55,020 bases of DNA. It comes from Fragilaria crotonensis. Taxonomy: Eukaryota; Bacillariophyta; Fragilariophyceae; Fragilariales; Fragilariaceae. Each line of letters begins with the position of its first letter. The first letter of the stretch is position 1. Location of the stretch: NCBI GenBank assembly GCA_022925895.1, contig JAKSYS010000412.1, forward strand, positions 1-55,020. Direction: 5' to 3'. This document shows positions 22,401 to 33,147 of the stretch, piece after piece. A program made the translations under genes and the position numbers. The notes under the pieces are model-generated. The model saw only the letters and a list, made by a program, of their open reading frames with translations, did not search any database and had not been told where the DNA came from.

Positions 22401-23392
22401 GCCTTCACCTTGCGATCATCTTTGCTGGGCGAATTTTCGGCTGAGACGGTACCTAGTTCGGCTTCGTTCCACTTCGACAGGTGGAGCAGCTCCAACCAAG
22501 GGACTACCGAATATCCTCCTGCCTTATACCAATCTTCGAAATCGCGAAACGAAATAGTGGCGCCTTCAGAACTCTTTCCCTTTGAACGTGCATAGAGTTG
22601 ATCAGCAGCAAATGTTGCAATCTCAACAATCGCCGACATAGTGTTCCCCGAGAGATGACGTTGAGGGACGTCGCTCTGTGTTCTATCGTTGACCGGAGAA
22701 TTTTCGAGAATCATCGGTCGCATCGCTTCCTCTGTTTCAAGAGATGGCGAAGATAAATGCATTGAGCCAGGAGGGGACGATGGCCCCGGCTCCTCCTTGG
22801 ACTTTTTGGGCGTGTTGCAGTCGCCAGCTGGGCTATCTTTGACATCTTGCTCTTGGTAGTTCTCCTTGATGCACAAGCAAATAGATGAAAGGAAACAGCG
22901 AAAGAGCGACACAACTCCTTTGTGGTCGAGTTCCAGCTCCCCAGCAGGCTTGTCGGCGTCTTCCTCGTTTTCTTTAGCGGATAGGGATTGAAACGCAGAA
23001 AGTGTTTTTGGGTTCTTGTCTGCATCAAGAAAGATCAACAGACTTGTTTGTATTTCATTGGTCTCAAACTGAAGCTTCTTCAACTCTCGAACAAAGAAAC
23101 GGATGTGCTCATCATCGCACCTTTCTGCAGCTTTAAGCACTAAAGCATGGAGAGGTCTCGATGCCCATATTGTTGTTGACTCCTCTCCTGTCCCAGACAC
23201 TACAGACTCCGTGTCAGAAGTTGAGACAACTCGCTGTGGAACTGGAGGATCCGAATCGTTTTCTTTTGAGTCTGCAGTGTCGGTACGCTGCTTCTGCAAG
23301 AGACGTACCGAACGCTTGAGCGCTTGACTAGCCTTCAACATGCGTTGGGCATCGTCACGGGTGACCTTGAGAGTCATGGAAGTCGCAGCCAT
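19496..23392 (-). CDS. Large protein of repeated EF-hand modules (1298 aa)
   Basis: One uninterrupted 1298-codon frame with ATG at 23392. Four copies of a signature, F..WY..GG(F/Y)...PWLELL(D/H)L.KW, end modules near residues 300, 636, 931 and 1286. Each is preceded by degenerate EF-hand pairs (for example FELLDEHHRGYLTEEELTNY and FEVLDVKRQGRLSRRDVGVY) and an invariant-looking L.CxGxKSxKL motif before them. Most loops lack the full set of acidic calcium ligands, so the EF-hands may be structural. Linkers are Ser/Pro/Glu-rich and probably disordered. No signal peptide or transmembrane span, so a cytosolic scaffold or calcium-regulated adaptor is plausible. I do not know a named family with this fourfold arrangement. 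Confidence 0.85.
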   Translation of the reverse strand: MAATSMTLKVTRDDAQRMLKASQALKRSVRLLQKQRTDTADSKENDSDPPVPQRVVSTSDTESVVSGTGEESTTIWASRPLHALVLKAAERCDDEHIRFFVRELKKLQFETNEIQTSLLIFLDADKNPKTLSAFQSLSAKENEEDADKPAGELELDHKGVVSLFRCFLSSICLCIKENYQEQDVKDSPAGDCNTPKKSKEEPGPSSPPGSMHLSSPSLETEEAMRPMILENSPVNDRTQSDVPQRHLSGNTMSAIVEIATFAADQLYARSKGKSSEGATISFRDFEDWYKAGGYSVVPWLELLHLSKWNEAELGTVSAENSPSKDDRKVKAEAVVGALQGDEESPAPPSAKKPRPSGLDPKTEMPNFFMEREPSSHPAPTAKSLVTFDFTGSNVRNDGTVGSGKSSLCINITEDNLVTLRNLVSRTELSSRLPADLTKVLMAHSRKVNIDGRTIDAMHKDDFGKCIREIVPAHAARSFSRSEMESFSIYFTNFFACYENSHEGLGDNMVDVKEFAIGFSLLCAGNKSAKLVNGFELLDEHHRGYLTEEELTNYIRSYLAMLVGISLLAETAEKHDSLTDARKKDMLGAVAHGAKWTLGHFLNEHKPEGDETNEGKFSFGAFARWYTNGGFKFAPWLELLDLRKLLSLLPDAPHGDSSLKKEAPSSAFRSSSRFLSPRRRKAPGGFPTAPSAEVLFTFPLAKDRSLVVLREDATYVRSVVEKLGLLSLSPDDIWSGLFSRAKQRPPPPSHPWNRDRHRKPGKGKSMDIDQHSFVECMEDMMSSRGRQYQPMAAKETLQNFFQSFDLEQIDRVALNQLMGGLSLLCGGKKSTKLAFSFGLFDSRKDKVAAKHPSLNVDDLFVFLRSFLIVMFSCCRQSLDLSADRVSRYIADTSHMVADDVMRFQWHTRSKDRIDFDEFGEWYNEGGFETAPWLELLDLNKWVLLNNLNPVEHHRQPNSTTVGIATGPRDSGVGDYCPSPPPEDAVDASFFADDDMAIMPLDSMDEMDLMLMQQPSHDKENDGFILGKDSVTFSMTPSPKDGRETSCNALKFHLVSSEDHGGYMVSVSQTRVRHLRHVLVESGLFSIDAEVACRKILGKASKDLRLNKKDFDAAMTDVVGGRDRNRMSVESRQVFTGLLTFIFNSFDREKTGLVSAIELACGLTVLCDGKKSDKLEYAFEVLDVKRQGRLSRRDVGVYLRSFLTALLCVTTSSHLRSNPLEDTVHFMNGKPCDRDAAAVIRAADAGSSWASVQAFRGCYSGRSELDHLNFDDFADWYTKKGYSCIPWLELLDLRKWVITE

Positions 23393-24066
23393 TGTTGCGT
23401 TGGACAGTTTGTGAAGTACTATACGTAGAATTTGTATTGAAATTTTCGTAGGCTTCGAATTTGAACAAAGAAAATGAGCCGGAACCTAAAATGCAGTATC
23501 CTTGCCAAGATGAGAATTTCGACGGAGCTATCGACACAGTTCCAATCGCAAAGCACTAGGATCTGCAAGGGGCGATCAATCTATCCAGAGGCAATCGTGA
23601 TAGTCTGTTGGCAACGGGATACAGTCGCCAAGCGTGGTGGTGGCCTCGTTGAGGATAGATACTGAATACTGTGTTGATGCTTGATTCTGGCGTCTGCTCT
23701 CGATTGTCTTTTTTGAAATTGAAGGGCGCAGTTCGATCTAGTACAGTCTACGTATCCTCATATACTCGATGGCTCGCTACTCAAACATGAGTTACAATGG
23801 CTATGATTTTCAAATCAGCACAATATCTTCATACAAATTTGTGAAGTCCACTAGAAAGGTTTTTCAAACGGCGGCTTGGTGAGAGTTGAGTCGAATGAGT
23901 CATACGCCGGAACACATCATCGCCAATTTGAGGGTCATCGTCACTTTTATCCACGTCACGTCATTTTGTTCGCATTCGAAATTGTGGAACGCAAATTCAC
24001 TGACTCTCACCATCAGTCAAGTTTCTCCGACCACCAAAGATTCGCATTAAAACGCTTACTGCTGCC
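23393..24066. other. Divergent intergenic region
   Basis: Lies between the leftward EF-hand gene and the rightward ABC1 kinase gene and presumably contains both promoters. No repeat or RNA gene recognised. Confidence 0.5.
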
Positions 24067-25705
24067 ATGCATTCACGTATCTCTCGCGCCGTTCTCAAGC
24101 GTCCACTCTCTTCTCTTGGTGGCCTTGGAGCTGCAAGTGGATTATCGTATGCCTACTACGTAGAAAGGAGAGCCTATCGGTTGGAACGACAAGGTCTGAC
24201 ACCACCACTCCCACGGGAATACAGTCGGAAGGCTTTGCACGACTATTGGTCCGCCCGCCCTGTGACGGTAGTCCAGCGACTTGCCACTGTGATTTATGAA
24301 CTCGGACCTTGCCTTGGAGCCTATGTTGTGGACTTCAAGCTCTTTCCTGTCGAACCCGACTGTGTGGAGGATGTTCAGAAGACTCATGCTGTGCGCCTCC
24401 GAGAAGCACTGACAAGACTCGGCCCGACCTTTGTCAAGGCCGGTCAACAACTCAGTATTAGACCGGACTTGGTCCCAGCGATCGTTTTGAAAGAACTGCA
24501 AAAACTGTGCGATTCTGTAGAACCTGTGTCAGATGAGGTTGCTTTGCGGTTGTTGAGAGAGGAATTACAGTGTGATGATCTCAGTACAATCTTTGACGAT
24601 TTGCATTTCGTGGCATCAGCAAGTTTGGTAAGCAAGCAGATATGTTCAGAATAACAGTGCTCTTTGTGAACACAGTTCGCTCAATGCCCTACTCTTTTGT
24701 TGTGACTTCCAGGGACAAGTCTACAAGGCCACCCTAAAGGAATCAGGCGACGTGGTTGCAATTAAAGTGCAGAGAGAAAATATGCTTCAAAACTTTAGTC
24801 TGGACTTATTCCTTTTGCAACAGTGGGGCGCGGTGCTTGATGGGCTCTTTACGACAATGACGAAACAAACGGCCTACCACGAAGCCCTGTATGACACTTT
24901 CTCGAGGAGCTCGTATTTGGAACTTGATTACGAACACGAGGCTGCCAACCAAATGGAATTCAAGGCGGAATTCGCCAAACGAAATTGCAAGGTTAAAATC
25001 CCAGATGTTCATCAAAAGTATACGACACAAAGAGTCTTGGTGACTGAATGGATTACGGGTACAAAATTGGCCGATGCTCCAAAGGAACGCATCCGCGAGT
25101 TGATTCCCGTTGGAGTCGAACTTTTCTTGATTCAATTGTTGGACTTTGGGCGCTTTCACGCCGATCCACATCCTGGCAATCTTTACGTCACTGACGAGGG
25201 CACCTTGTGCCTCCTAGATTTTGGTTTGTGTTCCGACATTTCTGAGACTGCCCGAGGTGCAATGACGAAAGCGATTGTCCACCTTCTCACGGGTGATTTT
25301 GATTCGCTCGTGGCCGAAGATGCCAAGGAGCTCGGGTTCCTACCCGAGGATTTGGATACGGAGGAGCTGAAACCCATTCTGAAACTCATACTTACCAAGG
25401 GATTGTTAGAATCCGGATCTGACCTTCACGCTCGCAAGCGTAAGTTGATGGATATATCCAACGAACTCAACGATATCTTCTTCAAGTACCCCTTCTCGGT
25501 CCCACCCTTTTTTGCTCTGGTAACACGAGGTTTGGGATTGCTGGAGGGTATTGCCTTGACAGGCGATCCCAAATTCGATATCTTTCAGGCCAGTTTGCCT
25601 TACGCCAGTCGTCGGGCAGTCTCACTTTTGGGTGCCCGCCGCACGTGGTATGGGTTGAAGAAGAAGCTGACGATTCGGGCAGGTGCACATGCGGCGGTCG
25701 AGTAG
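24067..25705 (+). CDS. ABC1/UbiB-family atypical kinase (ADCK-like)
   Basis: Exons 24067-24627 and 24713-25705 around an 85-nt intron (GTAAGC...CCAG) encode 517 residues. The intron splits the ASASL|GQVY Ala-rich loop, which confirms the splice site. Motifs in order: KxGQ as FVKAGQQ (about 123), ASASLGQVYKATL (about 185), VAIKVQR (Lys), the HADPHPGN catalytic loop (about 335) and LLDFG (about 354). UbiB/ADCK proteins act in coenzyme Q synthesis in mitochondria or in plastoquinone and tocopherol metabolism in plastids. The basic N-terminus followed by a short hydrophobic stretch (GLGAASGLSYAYY) suggests a mitochondrial protein, by inference. A second, plastid-type member lies at 37632. Confidence 0.92.
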
Positions 25706-25968
25706 GATGAGCAACCCGTTTACGTCACCAGGATTCTCGCTAGTTGCCGCTAGTGTAGTAGTTACCTGGGAAGACAAGTTTAATTACATAGCATTTGTAT
25801 GAATTCGCCCCAGCTTTGAGTAGTCATTGCTGCTTGCAATCGTGATTGCGCCACAAGTAGTCAGTCTATCATCGGCCTCAATTAACGATAGTACTCCATC
25901 AGAATCTCCAGTAATTTGAAGTAACTACAACCTACACCAAGAAGTTCATAGAATCCCTACATATATCC

Positions 25969-27386
25969 TCACAACGGCATCATGGTCCGCAGAATGGGTC
26001 CTAGGGCCAGTGCGATTCCGGTCGCCGTCGCGTATCCCAAGATCCCCACCAAGAGTGCCGGCAGTACCAGTCGATTCCATTCCTTGGCTTGTGCCATGGC
26101 GGCTGCCGTGGTCGGGCCACCAACATTGGCGTTGCTGGCCAAGTACAATTCTCTCGGTTCGAGTTTCAGAATGCGCCGTCCCAACAATACGAGCGTCCCA
26201 AAGTGAATTGATATTTGCAGGGCAGAAAAGGCAAAGAGAGACGGTGCTGACCGAAGGACGAGTCCCAGATTTCCAGCGGCGCCGGATGCGGCAAAGAACA
26301 TTTGGATAAAGAGAATGCCAACGGCTGTGCCGGCGCTGCGGATCGACTGGAAGAATTTTGGGAATAAGGTTGCGGCGGCAACGGTCAGAACTGACATGAG
26401 AGGCAGCGCGGATGTGCCAGCAGGCAGCAAGGCACGGGTCAAGATTCGACCCAAGGTGACTAACAGCGAAGAAACTGATAGAGCCATACCCAAGGAGGAC
26501 AACGAAATTCCAGTCGTGTCGTTTGTTACATCTTCTGGATCGGACACGTCCAACGCCGATTCGCCAGTTCTGTCCACATTTCCTGTTACGACTAGAGTAT
26601 CGTCAGTCTTTGCCGCTCCTTCTCCGGGGACGCTGATGTAAAATAGGAATGCAAAATACAATGCCACGACAACATTGTCGGCGGCAATAGCCGCGGACAC
26701 GGCCGTTCCTGGGATGCCTAGTGTTTCGGCGACGGCGACAAAGTTGATGGCCCCTCCAATGTGTCGGGCAGCCAGGGCACAGGCAACGCGCCAGCCCACA
26801 TCCGGTCCCAAACCGGTCAGGGGTATCAATGGAAATGCCACGAGCGTCCCCACGACGGTCGCCAGGGCGCCCAGACCGAAACACAGCAAGAGAGAACCCG
26901 TGTCCGACATGACACGCTTCAAATCTGAATCGAAGAGGAGCATTGGAACTGCCAAGGGAACAAGGAATTTGTTCACCATGGTGTACATTGGTGATGCAAA
27001 GGGTACCAAGCCAAGGTTGGCAACTGTCAATGCAAGTGCCATGGTAGCTAGAGGGGCAGAGAGTGCTTTACCAATTACGCTGCGACGTTCCAATGAAATC
27101 CCAAAAACAGAGAGGAGTAAGACACTGGTAAGGACGAAGGAGGGATCGCCGTGCAGGATCGTCTGAGTGCGAGTGAGTGCCAAGCCTAGGGTACTAAAGG
27201 CGGTGGGAGTCATTGCAAGCGCTGTGGTCGCCGACGGCGCTAGTGCCGGTCGAGACGCTTTCGACAGTAGAAATGGCAGACTGGAGGAGGACCCTCGTGC
27301 AGTTAATGGCTTGATGGGAAAGTGAATGCATGAATCGGAGGACACGATAAGCAAATACTCAGAACAACGGCCACCGAGTATCCCAT
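25969..27386 (-). CDS. DUF819 (YjcL-like) polytopic membrane protein, plastid-targeted
   Basis: The open frame 27354-25969 encodes about ten hydrophobic spans with the DUF819 pattern: FVLTSVLLLSVFGISL, NKFLVPLAVPMLLFDSDLK, CALAARHIGGAINFVAVAET, IAADNVVVALYF, and NVGGPTTAAAMAQAKEW near the end. That frame has no good ATG. An ATG at 27386 in another frame encodes a signal peptide ending PPIHAFTFP, a diatom plastid junction. Adding one base in the GGGAAA run at 27316-27321 joins the two frames cleanly. DUF819 relatives occur in plants and bacteria as predicted permeases or sodium-coupled-carrier-like proteins; the substrate is unknown. Confidence 0.85.
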
Positions 27387-28271
27387 GGTCGAAAGATTTA
27401 GAGCGTTCTTCCTCATGTCGGATCCTTGACTGTTTGTTGTGTGTTTGTTGTTTACTTTGTGGTGAGAACTGTTTTATGAATAGTCAACTGCACTGCTTGG
27501 AGTTATATTGTTGCTCTTGGCTCGAGTAGTCGCACCAGGTAGATCAGGAACGACGGATAAGTGATGAGTGATGAGTGATGAAGGATGAAGCTATATCTCT
27601 GTAATAAAGCGATTCTCCGACCTTGCACTTGCAGATAGCGAATGGTGAAACATCGGCATCTTCGGGTCAAAGGTCAAAGGACAAAGCATGCTCGTCGCAA
27701 TCTGGCGGCGTCTGTGTCTGTTGGTGTTTCCGCGTCACTACTTGCTAAGCTTTGGGTGTGACCTCCCCGAATGAGTTTTCATTTTATTCTCCAGAGTTTC
27801 CATGTGTATGCGTATTCCCCACAACCAACCGTTTTCGCTGCATATTTATACTCCGAAATGATAGACAACTCTGTGCTCTGCGTATCAGTACAGTACGGAA
27901 CACATATGCATACAGTCATACTTGTACTGTGCTCTAACTTTAGAAGACACGCATGACGCATGACCGCATGACCGCATGACCATGTACTCGGAGCTCGGAG
28001 TATGATGGGTATGATAGTATGATGTAGCATGCGTACTGAACATACTGACGCAGACCACTGTTTAAGGCCGACTACTTGTACCGGTCTACGGCGATGTACC
28101 CAATACCAGTACATGTATCAGGTAGTACGGTAGCTAGTAGTATCGGCGTTGGACGACTTCCATCTTCCAACAGCCATCAACACAGCGTCTTTAATGATCG
28201 CTGTATCATCAGACTTTATGTTGTTGGTTTTTGCGCATTCACGATTTCCTTGCACCTCAAGCAGTACCACC
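27387..28271. repeat. Intergenic with short tandem repeats and GTAC-rich island 5
   Basis: Around 27560 a GTGATGA unit repeats three times, and around 27957-27982 CGCATGAC repeats about three times. From 27885 to 28135 there are about nine GTAC tetramers, including GTACAGTAC at 27888-27896. It separates the divergent DUF819 and PPR genes. Confidence 0.6.
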
Positions 28272-29990
28272 ATGAGCATCGCAACGATCGCTTTGTTCTT
28301 GGCGGTGACGCATGCATTCTCCTCGTCGTCGTTCTCAGTACGAAGAACACATCCCCTTCCCCGTCACCTGCACACAAAACTTCACGGCTCGTTGTCTTCG
28401 GTCCCTTCCTTGGTGGATCACAGTCCGTCCAGTTCATCACAGTCTAATCCGGCCAAATCGACCTCCTCCGATCATCGCAACCAACAAAGCCAGCCTTCTC
28501 CAAGCCTTTCAAAACGACAATTGACGGATTCCTTCAATCGCAAGATAAAAGTATTGTCATCTTCATCCAGTCCGTATGGCACGAAAGATCGTCGGGCGGC
28601 TGAGAAGGCCGAACGGTTGCTTCGCGAAATGATGCAACCACCACACAATTTGCCGCCCAATCCCTTGGCCTACACCAATACCATTGTCGCATGGAGTCGT
28701 AGTCGCGACAAGGAAGCACCTCGTCGAGCACAAGCACTTTTGGAAGAAATGAAGGAACTGCACCGCGCCGCTGCCACTGCCGACAAGAACACTACTTTCA
28801 TGAAACCCAGCAAGGTTCCCTATACCGCTGTCATTACGGCATGGTCCAAAAGTCGCGATCGCAATGCGGGCACTCACGCCTTGAGGTTGCTGCAAGAAAT
28901 GAAAGATGCCAAAACCCGCTTCTGCAGCCCCAACGCCGTCACGTATGGAGCGTGCATTTCTGCAGTGAGTGGGCAGAAAGCATTGGAATTGTTGGAAGAA
29001 TTGAAATTACTGCATAAACAGGGCGATTTCAGTTGTCGTCCTGACACCATTGTCTACAGTTCTACAATAGCCGCCCTTGCCAAAACACAAGGGAACTACC
29101 ATAAGGCCTACGACCTGCTCCAACACATGGAGCACGAATCGGAGGAGTTTGGTGCCAAGCACCTGACACCAAATGCTTTTTCCTATTCCGCTGCGATTGC
29201 TGCATGTTGGGATCGATTTGCTCCTCGCGAATCCCTCGACCGGGCACTTGCCATTGTCGAACGTCTGCGGAAGCGCCAAGCGACCCCGAATGTAGTGGTG
29301 TACAATAGTCTCTTGGACATTTGCAGCCAATGCCAATCGACGGAAGCTGCCGAGAAGGCGTTGGAGATTTTTCGATCCATGCCCTGTGCGCCGGATTGCA
29401 TTACGTATTGTACAGTCATTACGGCCTTTTCGAGAAGTGGACATGCTCGATGCGGTCAGGTGGCGGTCGAGCTCTTGGAAGAAATGACTGCCACGAGCCC
29501 GATTGGCACACGTGCTACTACCGTCAAACCGAATACCTTTGTCTATGGCGCCGCCATTGCGGCGCAAGCAAAATGTGGCGATGCCGAAACGGCCCAGCGA
29601 TTGTTTGACGACATGGTTCAGAATCACTGTTTGCCCAACACGATTTGTTACAACTCGTTGATATCTGCCTCGAGTCAAAATGTCACCCGGGCGTGTCAAC
29701 TGCTCCGGGACATGTATCGCAGGTACGAAGACGAAGGTGAACGATTTGTGAAACCAAATACAGTCACGTTCAATACCGTGTTGGGGACCATAGCGGCGTC
29801 GGCGACGCCGACGGCTCCAATGGCGGCGGATGCATTGCTGGAGGAAATGAAGCGTCGGACTGCTGCCGGAGAGCAGGGCGTGCGACCCGATCATGTCACG
29901 TACTCGACACTGGTGGGCATTTGGACAGATTCCAATTTAGGATATGAAGCGACGCAGCGAGTTGAAGCGTTGCTGAAGGAAATGCCCTGA
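28272..29990 (+). CDS. Plastid-targeted PPR protein (11 repeats)
   Basis: 572 residues from the ATG at 28272; the open frame extends upstream but without ATG. The N-terminus is a signal peptide ending THAFSSSS, with Phe at the import junction, then a basic Ser-rich transit region, so the protein should enter the plastid. Eleven pentatricopeptide repeats follow from about residue 125, recognisable by starts such as YTNTIVAWSRS, YTAVITAWSKS, YSSTIAALAKT, YNSLLDICSQC and YGAAIAAQAKC and endings in LLEEM or similar. PPR proteins bind plastid RNA in a sequence-specific way for processing, stability or translation. There is no visible DYW or SMR domain. Confidence 0.93.
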   Translation: MSIATIALFLAVTHAFSSSSFSVRRTHPLPRHLHTKLHGSLSSVPSLVDHSPSSSSQSNPAKSTSSDHRNQQSQPSPSLSKRQLTDSFNRKIKVLSSSSSPYGTKDRRAAEKAERLLREMMQPPHNLPPNPLAYTNTIVAWSRSRDKEAPRRAQALLEEMKELHRAAATADKNTTFMKPSKVPYTAVITAWSKSRDRNAGTHALRLLQEMKDAKTRFCSPNAVTYGACISAVSGQKALELLEELKLLHKQGDFSCRPDTIVYSSTIAALAKTQGNYHKAYDLLQHMEHESEEFGAKHLTPNAFSYSAAIAACWDRFAPRESLDRALAIVERLRKRQATPNVVVYNSLLDICSQCQSTEAAEKALEIFRSMPCAPDCITYCTVITAFSRSGHARCGQVAVELLEEMTATSPIGTRATTVKPNTFVYGAAIAAQAKCGDAETAQRLFDDMVQNHCLPNTICYNSLISASSQNVTRACQLLRDMYRRYEDEGERFVKPNTVTFNTVLGTIAASATPTAPMAADALLEEMKRRTAAGEQGVRPDHVTYSTLVGIWTDSNLGYEATQRVEALLKEMP

Positions 29991-30160
29991 ATACTGTAAT
30001 TCTAATATCTTGTTCAATACATATGAAAGAGTTGATGTTTGCATCGTAATGTCTCTCTATTTCTGGTTTAGCAGAATGCGTGCTGGTTGGTCTATCTTGT
30101 AAGTATACATGTAGCTTTAGCAAATAATCATGCGATGAGAAATTCTCGTTTTGGTTCATC

Positions 30161-31450
30161 TCAAACATCCAAATCATCAGCTTGGTCTTCGTTGTACAAA
30201 CAAGTGTTGACTCCCAGTTTGGTTGAAAACAATTCTTCCAACAGGGATCCATCGCCAGGGTTGATGATGTGCGCTCGATTAACCCCCTGGTCAAGAGCCC
30301 AAGCGGACCATCCCAAATGGAGAAGGAGCTCGACTGCGCCTGCGTCAAGCTTGTTCGACCTTTGTTGAAACGCGGCAAATCCAGCTTGATTTACGTGCAC
30401 ACCGTAATGCTTCAAGAGAGATTTCGCTAACTTCAAAGGAATCTCTTGCATCGTTTTGCGAGCTCCCTTTCTGCGCAAGACTCTGCCATAGCTGGATAGG
30501 TAGACCAGCTTGCGAGCCTTCAAAGCCGCCGCCACCGTGGCTGCCAAATGATTGCCATTGACGTTGACGATATCTCCAAGGCGGGAAGTTCCAATCGTGC
30601 TCAACAAGACGATGTCGTTTTCTTTGAGACAGTTTTCAATACGTTCGGTGTAGATTTTGGTTGGGTATCCAGTATTCTTGTAATCTACTTGATCGATGAC
30701 TCCGAAGGGTCGCGCGGTGTAGAAGTTGCCTCCCACAACATTGCCGTTCAAGAGACAATCGCCCGAACCACTACCACCCCCGCCATGAAGTCTCAAATGA
30801 CGATTCAAAATGCGCTCCACTTCAAATCTGATGTATCCAGCTTCTTCTTCAACTTTTCGAAGCATTGTATCATCTGTCACTCGCAACGAATTCTGACATT
30901 CGACTGCATTTTGGAAATCCAACGTACAACCATCATTATCAAATCGACATCCCACAATCATGACAATCTTGAGTCCCAGCATCCATGAGAGACAGACATC
31001 TCCCAGAAGGGCGCTGACATCCGGCGAGTCCACGAATTCGCCGGGAATGTAAAAGACAGCAGTCCTTTGACTGTGGTCCGCAATGTAAGGCGCGCTGTTA
31101 CGCAACATGCCAGCAAACGGATAGGCCATGTCGGAACTTTCGAGCACCTCCATGTCGGAAGGCTTTTCGACGCTGCTCGCCGACACGAATTCAAGAGAGG
31201 GCAGATCCTCCTCCTCTTCCAAATCATCTTCCGATGACCAATCCTCGCTGGAATGGCCATGGAAGCCTGAAAAGCCAGACTTGTCCGCATGTGTTGCGTT
31301 GAACGGAGTCATCAAATCAGATGTGAGGATTTCACCAACCGCAAGTGCGGAGGATCGTGATCGAGTCACCGCAGGATGGAACGCAAAAGCTGATACATGA
31401 CCATGGTGGAATATTCGTAGAAGGAATACTACTTGCCAAAAGTTCGTCAT
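30161..31450 (-). CDS. N-acetylglutamate synthase-like amino-acid-kinase-domain protein lacking GNAT domain
   Basis: 429 residues, ATG at 31450. A signal peptide ends HVSAFAFHP, the classical diatom plastid motif. After an acidic linker (EDDLEEEEDLPSLEF), the amino acid kinase domain matches ArgA-type N-acetylglutamate synthases: YIADHSQRTAVFYIPGEF, LGLKIVMIVGCR, RKVEEEAGYIRFEVER, VVGGNFYTARPFGVIDQVDY, DIVLLSTIGTSRLGDIVNVN, LLLHLGWSAWALDQGVNRAH. The chain stops shortly after GSLLEELFSTKLG, just where the acetyltransferase domain begins in the paralogue at 43901. No GNAT-like sequence follows in any frame before the PPR gene. It may be a regulatory subunit or arginine sensor rather than a synthase, by inference. 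Confidence 0.88.
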   Translation of the reverse strand: MTNFWQVVFLLRIFHHGHVSAFAFHPAVTRSRSSALAVGEILTSDLMTPFNATHADKSGFSGFHGHSSEDWSSEDDLEEEEDLPSLEFVSASSVEKPSDMEVLESSDMAYPFAGMLRNSAPYIADHSQRTAVFYIPGEFVDSPDVSALLGDVCLSWMLGLKIVMIVGCRFDNDGCTLDFQNAVECQNSLRVTDDTMLRKVEEEAGYIRFEVERILNRHLRLHGGGGSGSGDCLLNGNVVGGNFYTARPFGVIDQVDYKNTGYPTKIYTERIENCLKENDIVLLSTIGTSRLGDIVNVNGNHLAATVAAALKARKLVYLSSYGRVLRRKGARKTMQEIPLKLAKSLLKHYGVHVNQAGFAAFQQRSNKLDAGAVELLLHLGWSAWALDQGVNRAHIINPGDGSLLEELFSTKLGVNTCLYNEDQADDLDV

Positions 31451-32290
31451 GACTGGCCAAAAATCTTTCGAGGTGCTATGCAGAAGGAGGAAAAGACTAT
31501 CACACAGATATTAAGCGTCGCTGAGCAGGAAGTTTATGGCAAAGCCTCCTAAAAGTGGAAAGATCACACGACTGTTGCTCGTTGCAATGAAACAGGCCAG
31601 AGACACAATGTTGAAGCGGTGTTGCCTGGTCACCTTGAGAAGTGTTGTAATCGGAGTCTATGTGTGAAGATGCGAACCGAAACCTCAAACCAACGACTTC
31701 TACTTGCAGTGTATCGAAGGCAGAAAGTACCAGTACTACAAGCAATTCGGGGGGCGATGGAATGCACGGTCAAGTGGACGAATGATTGGCTGATTCCAGC
31801 GCAGGAAGCAGGAATGAGAATCTCACGACTCGAACGCGTGTGGCAAATGCGCCACGACCGGCGAATGGTCGTTGGTGCACGAGCGTTTGAAAGGTTTTCA
31901 TTCGTCGAACCGATGTCGCACCTAATTTTCGAATCAAAAAAGTCGAGATAATCTGCATTTCCAACGGATTGGGTTGCCGTTTTGACACTTGTGACATCGG
32001 CAATCTGCATCGATGACCCTCGTGCGCCATGCATTGGCGATGACACAACACAAAACGTAGAAGACTGATGTCATATTCGGGTACTTACTTTTTTGGCAGG
32101 TGCGCGTATCAAATGAGCACGACAGTGCACGATCAACTCTGGCTTTTTCCGTCAGACGGAACAACATCGAACATCAAATTGTGAGAGCATGGCAAACCCT
32201 CATTTTTGGCCAGAAGAACAACGACGAACTCAACTGTGATCGGACATCCACATGCCCTGAATGGATATCAGATATCATGATATCATACAT
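31451..32290. other. Intergenic, no supported gene
   Basis: Open frames of about 110-140 codons overlap on both strands (31619-31951 plus, 32046-31630 minus). Neither shows a signal peptide, domain or convincing codon pattern, so none is called. Confidence 0.45.
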
Positions 32291-32988
32291 CCTTTTCACG
32301 GGGATGCCTAATGCGCTTAGAATTAATGCGCTTATAAAGCACTTGCACCAATCAAAATCTTCCAAATTTCGGGTGGGGTTGCCCCTCCCCGAAAGAGTCA
32401 TCGAGTCATCGACCTTTTCTGAAAATATCAATAACGGTTTAATTCAGGTTTCAAGCTACGCCAATCTTGAGTTTATATATTTTAATTTACCTTACTCGAG
32501 TGAATGAAGTTGTCATTGGTTCGTAGTAGGACGACAGTACGTTCACGTGTGCAAGAGGGGGCCGACGACGATGGGTGAGGGTTAAACAGACGGATTTACA
32601 CATCCAATGCATCGGCGAGTCTCTTTTGCATGTTTTTTTTTTTTTGCTTTCTCTTGGTAAAAAGTACAAGTACTCTGAGTGTTGCGAAGTGCGACGAAGA
32701 CTTCTAAATTTGTTGATCTATTAAAGAAGTACTCCAGCCCTGTTTATACATACACTCAGTGGTGGTAGTTCAGATACGGCACATGTATGCATACACAGAC
32801 TTCGTGTATGACATACATGTTTGATCTCGTGGTCATAAGCGTTAAAAGTGACCTTCATACTTAGACAAGGGGTGAAACAGAATTATTGACTTCGAAATTG
32901 CAATGATGACGTTTTGGAAGATTTTGATTGGTGCAAGTGCTTTATAAGCGCATTAATTCTAAGCGCATTAGGCACTCCCCCTTTTCAC
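32291..32988. mobile_element. Mutator-like non-autonomous element with 67-bp TIRs and 9-bp target duplication
   Basis: The element proper is 32300-32979 (680 bp). Its terminal repeats, 32300-32366 and 32913-32979, match over 67 bp with two mismatches near the tips (GGGGATGCC versus GGGAGTGCC); the inner 62 bp on each side (32305-32366 and 32913-32974) are perfect. The 9-bp direct repeat CCTTTTCAC flanks it at 32291-32299 and 32980-32988. Long repeats with 9-bp duplications are typical of Mutator-like elements. It has no transposase. A T run of about 14 lies at 32632-32645. The right repeat ends about 170 bp before the amine oxidase ATG. Confidence 0.85.
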
Positions 32989-33147
32989 ACCTCATGCACC
33001 CAGTTACTCCGAGTAGCTTCTGTGTTTGGATTTGCGACGTGGCGCAACGATCGTCTTTTGTCACCACTCTTAAACCATCGTTTGCGCCGTACTGTCAACG
33101 ATCTCGACGAGGATACTCACGAAAGCATCACAAAGAAGCCTCCAATC

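Noticed and set aside
31619-32046. Overlapping 110- and 138-codon frames on both strands
   Set aside because: They are mutual shadows with no domain, signal peptide or splice support.
32914-33147. N-terminal extension of the amine oxidase into the transposon repeat
   Set aside because: That stretch is open but contains no ATG; the text is the terminal repeat read in one frame, and the same text appears in the opposite repeat at about 32366-32305.
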